NCBI GenBank assembly: GCA_946411835.1 | Contig: CAMKFK010000002.1 | Coordinates: 1 to 64,000 of the forward strand | From: an uncultured Clostridia bacterium | GTDB lineage: Bacteria; Bacillota; Clostridia; Oscillospirales; Oscillospiraceae | Reading direction: 5' to 3' | DNA length: 64,000 nt | In this document: one piece after another, positions 56,460 through 64,000 of the stretch | How positions within the stretch are numbered: position 1 is the stretch's first letter | How the letters are laid out: each line of letters starts with the position of its first letter | The notes under the pieces: generated by a model | What the model was told of the DNA's origin: nothing | The model's input: the letters and a program-made list of their open reading frames with translations, nothing else | The model's database searches: none | Position numbers and translations under genes: made by a program

Positions 56460-56816
56460 CTATCGCTTGTCGCCGGGGCGAAACAGCGCCGCCGCCAGCA
56501 GCGCGCCGACGATGGCGGCGGAGATTCCGCCGGAGGCGGCGCGCAGGCCGCCGGTCAGCACGCCCAGCCAGCCCTGCTCCGCCACCGCCTCCTCGACGCC
56601 GTGCGCCAGCACGCGCCCGAAGCCGGGCAGCGGCACCGTCGCGCCCGCGCCGCCCCACTCGACCAGCGGGTCGTACAGCCCGATCGCCGTCAGCGCCACG
56701 CCCGCGACGACGCAGCCGGTCAAAATGCGCGCCGGGGTGAGCCGCGTCCGGTCGATGAGCACCTGTCCCACAGCGCACAGGACGCCGCCGCAGAGGAATG
56801 CGCGTAAATAGTCCAT
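56460..56816 (-). CDS. spoVAE: stage V sporulation protein AE
   Basis: FLCGGVLCAVGQVLIDRTRLTPARILTGCVVAGV. Confidence 0.9.
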   Translation of the reverse strand: MDYLRAFLCGGVLCAVGQVLIDRTRLTPARILTGCVVAGVALTAIGLYDPLVEWGGAGATVPLPGFGRVLAHGVEEAVAEQGWLGVLTGGLRAASGGISAAIVGALLAAALFRPGDKR

Positions 56817-56819
56817 GTC

Positions 56820-57839
56820 TCAGCCCTCCCTTGTGTTTGACAGGATCACTGCGTGGCAGATGCCGGGGATGCTCTCGCCCTGCGCCGTCGAGGTGGGGGA
56901 GAGCAGCGCGCCCGTCGGGGCGAAGAGCACACGGTTCCAGTGCTTTTCGCGCATCCCACGCAGCAGGTGGGCGCACAGCACCGCCGCCGAGCAGCCGCAG
57001 CCGCTGCCGCCGCAGTGCATATCCTGCTCCGCGCGGTCGAAGAGCAGCAGCGCGCAGTCGTCGTATTGCGGCGCGATGTCGATGCCGTCGCGGGCAAAGA
57101 AGTCGACCACGATATCGTGCCCCAGCTTGCCGAGGTCGCCCGTGACGATCAGGTCGTAGTCCTTCGGCAGCGTATGTGTGTCGCGCAGCACCGCCGAGAG
57201 CGTGTCATAGGCGGCGGGCGCCATCGCGGCGCCCATGTTGTTCGCGTCGTCAATGCCGAGATCGACGATCTTGCCCGCCGTGACGTGCGTGACGTAGGGA
57301 CCGTCGCCCTCCGCGCCGAGGATGCAGCAGCCCGCCGCCGTCGCCGTCCATTGGGCGGTTGGCGCGCGCTGGGAGCCGTAGGGCACGGGCGCGCGGTACT
57401 GCCGCTCCGCCGTGCAGAAGTGCGAGGAGGTCAGCGCCGCCGCGCGGCGGGCGAAGCCGCCGTCGATCAGCAGCGCCGCCAGCGACAGCGCCTCGCCCAT
57501 CGTCGAGCAGGCGCCGTACAGCCCGTAGAACGGCGCGCCGCTGCCGCGCAAGGCGAACGACGAGCCGATGCACTGGTTCAGCAGGTCGCCCGCGAGCACA
57601 TAGTCGAGGTCGCCCTCGCGCAGCGTCGCCTTTTCCAGCGCCTTGTTCAGCGCGTGGCGCTGCATCGTGCTCTCGCCCTGCTCCCAGGTCTTCTGCCCCC
57701 AGAAGTGATCCTCGCCGATTTCGTCAAAGAAGTCGCCCAGCGGTCCCGCGCCCTCCATCCGTCCGCCCACAGCGGCGAACCCCAGCACCGCCGGCGGGCA
57801 GGAAAGGCGCACCGTCCGCGCCCCAATCCGTTTGTCCAT
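56820..57839 (-). CDS. spoVAD: stage V sporulation protein AD
   Basis: DEIGEDHFWGQKTWEQGESTMQRHALNKAL; YGACSTMGEAL; DLGKLGHDIVVDFF. Confidence 0.94.
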   Translation of the reverse strand: MDKRIGARTVRLSCPPAVLGFAAVGGRMEGAGPLGDFFDEIGEDHFWGQKTWEQGESTMQRHALNKALEKATLREGDLDYVLAGDLLNQCIGSSFALRGSGAPFYGLYGACSTMGEALSLAALLIDGGFARRAAALTSSHFCTAERQYRAPVPYGSQRAPTAQWTATAAGCCILGAEGDGPYVTHVTAGKIVDLGIDDANNMGAAMAPAAYDTLSAVLRDTHTLPKDYDLIVTGDLGKLGHDIVVDFFARDGIDIAPQYDDCALLLFDRAEQDMHCGGSGCGCSAAVLCAHLLRGMREKHWNRVLFAPTGALLSPTSTAQGESIPGICHAVILSNTREG

Positions 57840-57867
57840 GTCGTGTCTCCTTGTTGGGTTTTGAGGA

Positions 57868-57896
57868 TAGTGTGCGCCAAATGAGTGAAAACATAC
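57868..57896 (-). promoter_or_regulatory. candidate forespore sigma-G/F promoter: GTATG-N17-CACACTA
   Basis: minus-strand match ~30 nt upstream of spoVAD start. Confidence 0.45.
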
Positions 57897-57916
57897 AAAA
57901 TGAACGCAACAACGAA

Positions 57917-57945
57917 TTGCCTTTTGGACGGCGTTGTGTTATACT
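57917..57945 (+). promoter_or_regulatory. promoter TTGCCT-N17-TATACT for methyltransferase operon
   Basis: hexamers with 17-bp spacer. Confidence 0.55.
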
Positions 57946-58000
57946 TTATTGGATATTTTGATGGACATTTGTCGGAAAACAAGGAGGGACGGCGTGAGTT

Positions 58001-59071
58001 ATGGCCGGGAACAGCAATTTACATGATTCAGCAAGGAACAAGCAAGACGAGTTCTATACGCAGCTTTCCTTGATTGAAAGCGAGTTGAAGCACTACAAGG
58101 CACATTTCAAGGGGAAAACTGTGCTTTGCAACTGCGACGACCCCTTTGAAAGCAACTTTTTCAAGTTCTTTGCGATGAACTTCAATTCTTTGGGTTTAAA
58201 GAAATTGATTTCAACCTGCTATGCTTCTTCGCCCATTACTGGGAAAGAGCTTGATTACTATCAGAGTGCAAACGGTCAACTTTCTTTTGTGCGTCAACCA
58301 TACCGCGTGATTATTACGGAGGTTACGGACGAAAACGGTGACGGGCGAGTTGACCTCGCGGATGTGGAGTACTTGTTGCGCAACAAGAAAAATGTGCTGA
58401 CTCTGTTGACGGGCGACGGGGATTTTCGGAGCGAGGAATGTGTGGAGCTGCTAAAGGAGGCGGATATTGTTTGTACTAATCCGCCGTTTTCCCTGTTCCG
58501 TGAGTATATGGCGCAGCTTGTGGAATACGGAAAACAGTTTTTGATCATTGGCAATCAAAACAATGTTTGCTATAGCGAAATATTCCCGCTTATTCGTGAT
58601 AATAAGGTTTGGTTAGGTTATAATAACGGGCATTTTTGGTTCAAAGTTCCCGATAGTTATGAAGAAAAGAAAACCGACTTCAAGATAGATGAAACCGGGC
58701 AAAAATGGCGGCGAATGGGTAATATTTGTTGGTTTACCAATCTTGACATTGAAAAACGTCATGAAAAAATGATTTTGTACAAGACCTATTCACCGGAGCA
58801 ATATCCAAAATATGATAATTATGATGTTATTGAAGTAAGCAGAACGCTTGAAATACCTTGTAATTATTATGAGGTAATGGGCATACCTATAACATTTATG
58901 CAGTACTACAATCCAGATCAATTTGAATTAGTTGGTATGGCGGAAGATAACGGAAAAGGTCTCAGCGGCGAAGCAGCAAAATGGGACGGCAAGAACCCAC
59001 ATTGTGTTATTAACGGCGGCAAAGCAAAATATAAAAGAATGTTTATCCGCAGAAAGCAGGACAACCAATGA
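58001..59071 (+). CDS. adenine-specific methyltransferase, EcoRI family
   Basis: KQDEFYTQLSLIESEL; TNPPFSLFREYMAQLVEYGKQFLIIGNQN. Confidence 0.88.
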   Translation: MAGNSNLHDSARNKQDEFYTQLSLIESELKHYKAHFKGKTVLCNCDDPFESNFFKFFAMNFNSLGLKKLISTCYASSPITGKELDYYQSANGQLSFVRQPYRVIITEVTDENGDGRVDLADVEYLLRNKKNVLTLLTGDGDFRSEECVELLKEADIVCTNPPFSLFREYMAQLVEYGKQFLIIGNQNNVCYSEIFPLIRDNKVWLGYNNGHFWFKVPDSYEEKKTDFKIDETGQKWRRMGNICWFTNLDIEKRHEKMILYKTYSPEQYPKYDNYDVIEVSRTLEIPCNYYEVMGIPITFMQYYNPDQFELVGMAEDNGKGLSGEAAKWDGKNPHCVINGGKAKYKRMFIRRKQDNQ

Positions 59072-60174
59072 AAATCGAATTGCATGAAATCCCCGTCCGC
59101 GACGTGGTGAACGGTTACGTTGACAGCGCGGAGAACGGCGTTGTCGGATATGGCGGCAGACTGAACATTCGCCCCGCCTTTCAGCGCGAATTTATCTATA
59201 AGGACAAGCAGCGCGACGAGGTGATCCATACCGTTATGCACAATTTCCCTCTGAATGTGATGTATTGGGTAAAAAGCGACGACGGTAATTTTGAAGTGCT
59301 GGACGGACAGCAGCGCACCATCAGCATTTGCCAGTATGCGACGGACGAGTTTTCCGTCGTCTTGGACGGTATGCCCCGTAAATTCAGCAACCTGACCGCA
59401 TCGGAACAAGACCAGATTCTGGATTATCCTCTGATGATCTACATTTGCGAGGGAACCGACAAGGAAAAGCTGGATTGGTTCAAAATCATCAATATCGCGG
59501 GAGAACAACTGACGCCACAGGAGCTGCGCAACGCAATCTATACTGGCGAATGGCTGTCTGAGGCAAAAAGCTATTTCAGCAAGACGCAATGTCCTGCCTA
59601 TCAAATCGCGGGCGACTACTTGAACGGCTCCGCGATTCGGCAGAACTATCTGGAGACCGCTTTGAAATGGATTGCATCGAGGGACGGAATTGAAATCGAA
59701 GACTATATGTCAGCGCACCAGCATGACACAAATTGCAATGAAATATGGCTGTACTTCCAGACTGTCATAAACTGGGTGCGGGTGACGTTCCCGAGGTATC
59801 GCGGCAAGCTGATGAAAGGGCTTGACTGGGGGATTTACTATAACAGGCACGGCACGGGCAGCTATGACCCCAAAACGCTTGAAAGCCGTATCGTGGAGCT
59901 GCTGGACGATGAGGATGTCACCAATCAGAAAGGAATCTACGAATATCTGCTGGATGGGCAGGAGAAGCATCTGAACATCCGGACGTTTTCTCCAAAGATG
60001 GCGCGGACGGCATACGAGCGGCAAGAGGGCGTTTGCCCGAAATGCGGCAGGCATTTTGAAATAGAAGAAATGCACGCAGACCATATTACGCCGTGGAGCA
60101 GGGGCGGCAAAACAATCGCTGAAAATTGTCAGATGCTTTGCGCTGACTGCAATCGCCGCAAAAGCGATGTTTAG
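59068..60174 (+). CDS. DUF262 domain protein with C-terminal HNH nuclease
   Basis: IRPAFQREFIYKDKQRDEVI; FEVLDGQQRTISI; CPKCGRHFEIEEMHADHITPWSRGGKTIAENCQMLCADCNRRK. Confidence 0.9.
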   Translation: MKIELHEIPVRDVVNGYVDSAENGVVGYGGRLNIRPAFQREFIYKDKQRDEVIHTVMHNFPLNVMYWVKSDDGNFEVLDGQQRTISICQYATDEFSVVLDGMPRKFSNLTASEQDQILDYPLMIYICEGTDKEKLDWFKIINIAGEQLTPQELRNAIYTGEWLSEAKSYFSKTQCPAYQIAGDYLNGSAIRQNYLETALKWIASRDGIEIEDYMSAHQHDTNCNEIWLYFQTVINWVRVTFPRYRGKLMKGLDWGIYYNRHGTGSYDPKTLESRIVELLDDEDVTNQKGIYEYLLDGQEKHLNIRTFSPKMARTAYERQEGVCPKCGRHFEIEEMHADHITPWSRGGKTIAENCQMLCADCNRRKSDV

Positions 60175-60287
60175 GGAACCGCCCGATTGCTGTGAGCGTC
60201 TGATTCTTTCGCTGATTTCTCCACCCTTGACAGCCCCGCCCATAACGCGGTATGATAGCCAAAACCACACCGCGAGGAGACACGACC

Positions 60288-60905
60288 ATGACCACATCCC
60301 AGACCCGTACCATCGGCTATCTCTGCCCTGCCTGCCGCGCCAAGGTGATCCAGCCGCGCGCGGCGTTCGCGCTGGCGGCGTCGGGCGCGGCGGTGAGCTG
60401 CGCATGCGGCAGGTCCTGCCTCACCATCGACGCGGAGGAGCGCCGTTTCCGCCTCGCCGTGCCCTGCGGCGTCTGCGGCGGGGAGCATACCGCCGCGCTG
60501 GACACGGAGCGGATGCTCGGAGACAAGGGCGTCGGCCTCGCCTGCCCGCAGACCGGACAGCTCTGCTGCTTCATCGGCGCGGACTACGAGGTCGAGCGCG
60601 AGCTGGAGCGCCTGAGCCTCGCGGCGGACAAGGAGGCGGCGCGCGGGGAGGATGACGCGCTTTTCACCGACAGTCTCATCATGCACGAGGTGCTCTCCGA
60701 GCTGAAGGAGATCGCCGCGCGGCCCCACGGCGTGACCTGCACCTGCGGCAGCGAGCGCTACACCATGGAGGTGCGCCCCGCCTGCGTCGATCTCATCTGC
60801 GCCGACTGCGGCGCGCGCCTGCGCGTCGACGCCGCGACGGACGAGGACCTCGACCGCCTGTGCTGCCGCTGGACGCTGCAAATCAAAGGGAACCAAGGAG
60901 GTTGA
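60288..60905 (+). CDS. zinc-ribbon hypothetical protein
   Basis: multiple CxxC motifs (LCPACRAKV, CACGRSC, CGVCGG, CTCGSE, CADCGA). Confidence 0.7.
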   Translation: MTTSQTRTIGYLCPACRAKVIQPRAAFALAASGAAVSCACGRSCLTIDAEERRFRLAVPCGVCGGEHTAALDTERMLGDKGVGLACPQTGQLCCFIGADYEVERELERLSLAADKEAARGEDDALFTDSLIMHEVLSELKEIAARPHGVTCTCGSERYTMEVRPACVDLICADCGARLRVDAATDEDLDRLCCRWTLQIKGNQGG

Positions 60906-60910
60906 ACGCT

Positions 60911-61627
60911 ATGACGGAGGAGATCAAACGGCTCAAGGACATCATCGACAATACGGACAACATCGTGTTTTTCGGCGGGGCGGGCGTGTCCACCGAGAGC
61001 GGTATCCCGGACTTCCGCAGTGTGGACGGGCTTTACAGCCAGAAGTGGGACGATCCGCCCGAAACCATCGTGAGCCACACCTATTATGTGCGCAAGCCGG
61101 AGAAGTTCTTCAGGTTCTACCGCGAAAAGCTGCTCGTTTCCGGCGTCCAGCCCAACGCCGCGCACAGAAAGCTGGCGGAGTGGGAGCGGCAGGGCAAGCT
61201 GCGCGCCATCGTCACGCAGAACATCGACGGGCTGCATCAGGCGGCGGGCAGCCGCGAGGTGCTGGAGCTGCACGGCAGCACGCTACGCAACTACTGCGAA
61301 ACATGCGGCAAGTTTTACGACGCCGATTTCATCCGCAACAGCACGGGCGTTCCCGTCTGCACCTGCGGCGGGCGCGTCAAGCCGGACGTGGTGCTCTACG
61401 AGGAGGGGCTGGACGGCAACCTGCTCGAGCGCGCGATCCGCTACATTGCCGACGCGGATGTGCTGATGATTGCGGGCACGTCGCTGGCGGTGTACCCGGC
61501 GGCGGGGCTCATCAACTATTATCGCGGCAACAAGCTCGTCGTCATCAACAAGACGCCCCTGCGGGCCGACCTCGGCGCCAATTTGGTCATCACCGGCGCG
61601 GTGGGCGAGGTGCTGAGCCAGCTGTAA
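60911..61627 (+). CDS. cobB: NAD-dependent protein deacylase, Sir2 family
   Basis: FFGGAGVSTESGIPDFRS; TQNIDGLHQAAGS; Zn Cys motifs. Confidence 0.93.
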   Translation: MTEEIKRLKDIIDNTDNIVFFGGAGVSTESGIPDFRSVDGLYSQKWDDPPETIVSHTYYVRKPEKFFRFYREKLLVSGVQPNAAHRKLAEWERQGKLRAIVTQNIDGLHQAAGSREVLELHGSTLRNYCETCGKFYDADFIRNSTGVPVCTCGGRVKPDVVLYEEGLDGNLLERAIRYIADADVLMIAGTSLAVYPAAGLINYYRGNKLVVINKTPLRADLGANLVITGAVGEVLSQL

Positions 61628-61656
61628 AAAAATTACCGGCGCGGGCAAAATAATGC

Positions 61657-61686
61657 TTGACTTTTCGCTCGCGATGGTCTTATAAT
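61657..61686 (+). promoter_or_regulatory. tRNA-Leu promoter TTGACT-N18-TATAAT
   Basis: near-consensus hexamers. Confidence 0.75.
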
Positions 61687-61718
61687 AGCGGAGCGGTCAT
61701 TTGACAGCGGAGAAATAT

Positions 61719-61805
61719 GCGGGTGTGCTGGAATTGGCAGACAGGCTAGCTTGAGGTGCTAGTGTTCGTATGGACGTGCGGGTTCAAGTCCCGCCATCCG
61801 CACCA
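61719..61805 (+). tRNA. tRNA-Leu(GAG)
   Basis: GCGGGTG..CATCCGC-ACCA, anticodon loop CTTGAGG, GGTTCAAGTCC. Confidence 0.94.
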
Positions 61806-61830
61806 TTTTTCCTCTGGATGGGCTGCGTAC

Positions 61831-61918
61831 GCGCGAGTGGTGGAATTGGCAGACTCGCTAGATTCAGGTTCTAGTGTGCTTCACGCACGTGCGGGTTCAA
61901 GTCCCGCCTCGCGCACCA
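61831..61918 (+). tRNA. tRNA-Leu(CAG)
   Basis: GCGCGAG..CTCGCGC-ACCA, anticodon loop TTCAGGT, GGTTCAAGTCC. Confidence 0.94.
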
Positions 61919-61921
61919 TAA

Positions 61922-61964
61922 GGCACGGGCTTCGGTTATCATTGCCGAAGCCCGTGCCTTTTTG
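61922..61964 (+). terminator. GGCACGGGCTTCGG..CCGAAGCCCGTGCC-TTTTT
   Basis: 14-bp perfect stem plus T-run. Confidence 0.9.
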
Positions 61965-62084
61965 CGGCTGTCACAGTCTGTCGAAAAAAGATTTACAGTT
62001 TTTTAACGTGGTTGCCGATTGCCGAAGCGTGAAAAAAGGCGTATGATATCATGAAATTGCATCTTACCCTAGGAGGACGGTCCA

Positions 62085-64000
62085 TTGAAGGTCGGTTTGG
62101 ACGTGGGCTCCACCACGATCAAGTGCGTGGTGCTCGACGATGCGGACAACATCATATACAGCACCTACGAGCGGCACCTGAGCCACATCGTCGACAAGAC
62201 GGAGGAGCTGCTGCGCCGCGTGGCGGCGGAGTATGCGCCGCAGGGACGGGCGGTTTTCGCAATCTCCGGCTCCGCCGGCATGGGCATGGCGGAGAGCGCG
62301 GGCGTGCCCTTCGTGCAGGAGGTGTTCGCCACCCGCGTGGCGGCAAATCGGCTCGCGCCCGGCACGGACGTGGTCATCGAGCTGGGCGGGGAGGACGCAA
62401 AGATCCTCTTTCTCACCGGCGGCATGGAGGTGCGCATGAACGGCTCCTGCGCCGGGGGCACCGGCGCGTTCATCGACCAGATGGCGACCCTGCTCAAGTT
62501 CAGCGCCGACGAGATGGACGCCGCCGCCGCTCGCGCGGAGAAGACCTACACCATCGCGTCGCGCTGCGGCGTGTTCGCCAAGAGCGACGTGCAGCCGCTC
62601 ATCAATCAGGGCGCCCGCGCGGAGGATATCGCCGCCAGCATCTATCAGGCGGTGGTCAACCAGACCATCGCGGGACTGGCGCAGGGCCGGTCCATCAAGG
62701 GAAACGTCCTTTACCTCGGCGGACCGCTGAGCTTCAACCACGCCCTGCGCAAGCGCTTTGACGCCACCCTCGGCGTAACGGGCGCGTGTCCCGACAACAG
62801 CCTGCTGTTCGTCGCGCTGGGCGCGGCGTACTACTCCGACGAGGCGTTTGACCTGCGCGCCGTGGCGGACAAGCTGCGCGAGTGCGGCGCGTCGGAGGGT
62901 TACCGCGCCCAGCCGCCGCTCTTCGCGTCTCAGGCGGATTACGACGCTTTCCGCGCGCGTCACGCGCGCGCCACGGTTGCGCGCGCGGATTTCCCGCGCG
63001 ACTATGCGGGCGCGGTGCACATCGGCGTCGACTCCGGCTCCACCACCGTCAAGGTCGCCGTCATCGACGATGCGGGCGCGCTGCTGTTTACCGATTACCG
63101 CCCCAACCTCGGCAACCCCGTCCCGCTCATCCGCGCGACGCTGCAAGCGCTCTACGCCGGGCACCCGCGCCTGCGCGTCGCCTCGGTGACGACCACGGGA
63201 TATGGCGAGGAACTGGCGAAGCACGCCTTTCACGCGGACTACGGCGTGGTCGAGACCGTCGCCCACTTCACGGCGGCGAAGCACTTCCGCCCGGACGTGG
63301 ACTTCATCATCGACATCGGCGGGCAGGACATGAAGTGCTTCAAGATCGAGGATGGCGCAATCAGCGACATCTTTCTCAATGAGGCGTGTTCCTCCGGCTG
63401 CGGCAGCTTTTTGCAGACCTTCGCGCAGGCGCTGGGGCGCGACGTGCGCGAGTTTGCCCGGCTGGGCCTGTTTGCCGAGCGCCCGGTCGATTTGGGCAGC
63501 CGCTGCACCGTGTTCATGAACTCCAGCGTCAAGCAGGCGCAGAAGGACGGCGCGAGCGTGGAGAACATCTCCGCGGGCCTGTCCATCAGCGTGGTCAAAA
63601 ACGCCATCTATAAGGTCATCCGCGCCTCGTCGCCCGAGGAGCTGGGGCACAGGATCGTCGTGCAGGGCGGCACGTTTTATAATGAAGCGGTGCTCCGCGC
63701 CTTTGAGCAGGAGATGGGCGTCGAGGTCATCCGCCCGGACATCGCGGGGCTGATGGGCGCGTACGGCGCGGCGCTCTACGGCAAAAGCCGCGCGCGGGAG
63801 GGGCAGAAAAGCCGGCTGCTCTCCGCCGCCGCGCTCGACGCTTTTACGCAGGAGACAAGCAGCGAGACCTGCCGGCGCTGCGGCAACCATTGCCAGCTTA
63901 CGGTCAACACCTTCGCGGACGGGGAGACGCTGGTCTCCGGCAACCGCTGTGACCGCCCCGTCACCGGCAAGGCGGGCGGCGAGGAGCGCAATCTCTACGA
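62085..64000 (+). CDS. acyl-CoA dehydratase activase (2-hydroxyglutaryl-CoA dehydratase activator, BadF/BcrD family), truncated by window end
   Basis: TTG start after AGGAGG; two ASKHA domains (LKVGLDVGSTTIKCVVLD; HIGVDSGSTTVKVAVID; SCAGGTGAFIDQ; ACSSGCGSFLQTFA). Confidence 0.9.
   Translation, partial: MKVGLDVGSTTIKCVVLDDADNIIYSTYERHLSHIVDKTEELLRRVAAEYAPQGRAVFAISGSAGMGMAESAGVPFVQEVFATRVAANRLAPGTDVVIELGGEDAKILFLTGGMEVRMNGSCAGGTGAFIDQMATLLKFSADEMDAAAARAEKTYTIASRCGVFAKSDVQPLINQGARAEDIAASIYQAVVNQTIAGLAQGRSIKGNVLYLGGPLSFNHALRKRFDATLGVTGACPDNSLLFVALGAAYYSDEAFDLRAVADKLRECGASEGYRAQPPLFASQADYDAFRARHARATVARADFPRDYAGAVHIGVDSGSTTVKVAVIDDAGALLFTDYRPNLGNPVPLIRATLQALYAGHPRLRVASVTTTGYGEELAKHAFHADYGVVETVAHFTAAKHFRPDVDFIIDIGGQDMKCFKIEDGAISDIFLNEACSSGCGSFLQTFAQALGRDVREFARLGLFAERPVDLGSRCTVFMNSSVKQAQKDGASVENISAGLSISVVKNAIYKVIRASSPEELGHRIVVQGGTFYNEAVLRAFEQEMGVEVIRPDIAGLMGAYGAALYGKSRAREGQKSRLLSAAALDAFTQETSSETCRRCGNHCQLTVNTFADGETLVSGNRCDRPVTGKAGGEERNLY

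Noticed and set aside
62064-63890. 608-aa minus-strand ORF
   Set aside because: Antisense shadow of the activase gene, which is well supported by two ASKHA domains; GC-rich codon bias makes long antisense ORFs

Overview
GC-rich Firmicutes/Clostridia-type chromosomal window, judged from the spo genes and the dcw layout. Three parts can be read. (1) About 1-23.8 kb is host core: FakA-like/Asp23, rsmD-coaD, a division/cell-wall cluster (mraZ-rsmH-ftsL-like-PBP/spoVD-murE-mraY-ftsW-murG-murA-ftsQ-ftsZ), then spoIVB, a CDF transporter, an OhrR/MarR regulator, spo0A and a cytidylate-kinase-like gene. (2) About 23.91-56.22 kb is an apparently complete ~32.3 kb siphovirus-type (HK97-like) prophage, bounded by a 64-bp perfect direct repeat and integrated in the 3' end of a tRNA-Ser(GCT) gene. 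It carries an integrase, repressor/Cro, DnaB-like helicase, ParA/ParB, an HUH-type Rep-like protein, a C5 DNA methyltransferase, terminase/portal/protease/capsid, a gpG/gpGT slippery site, tape measure, tail tip, holin and endolysin. (3) About 56.2-64 kb is host again: two tRNA-Ser, spoVAE-spoVAD, an AT-richer two-gene island (EcoRI-family adenine methyltransferase + DUF262/HNH protein) that is a candidate restriction/defence module, a zinc-ribbon protein, Sir2, two tRNA-Leu and the start of a large acyl-CoA dehydratase activase. The items most worth a second look are the methyltransferase + DUF262-HNH island, a dispersed 19-bp palindrome in the prophage (TGTGTCAA-CAA-TTGACACA) that may be a centromere or operator for its ParAB, and several coding irregularities: an amber codon just before the SDHNP motif of an EEP phosphatase, an ACG at the murE start position, an A8 frameshift in a holin-like gene, and an ochre codon inside a Cys-rich phage protein. 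All calls come from reading the sequence and supplied ORFs; no searches were run.
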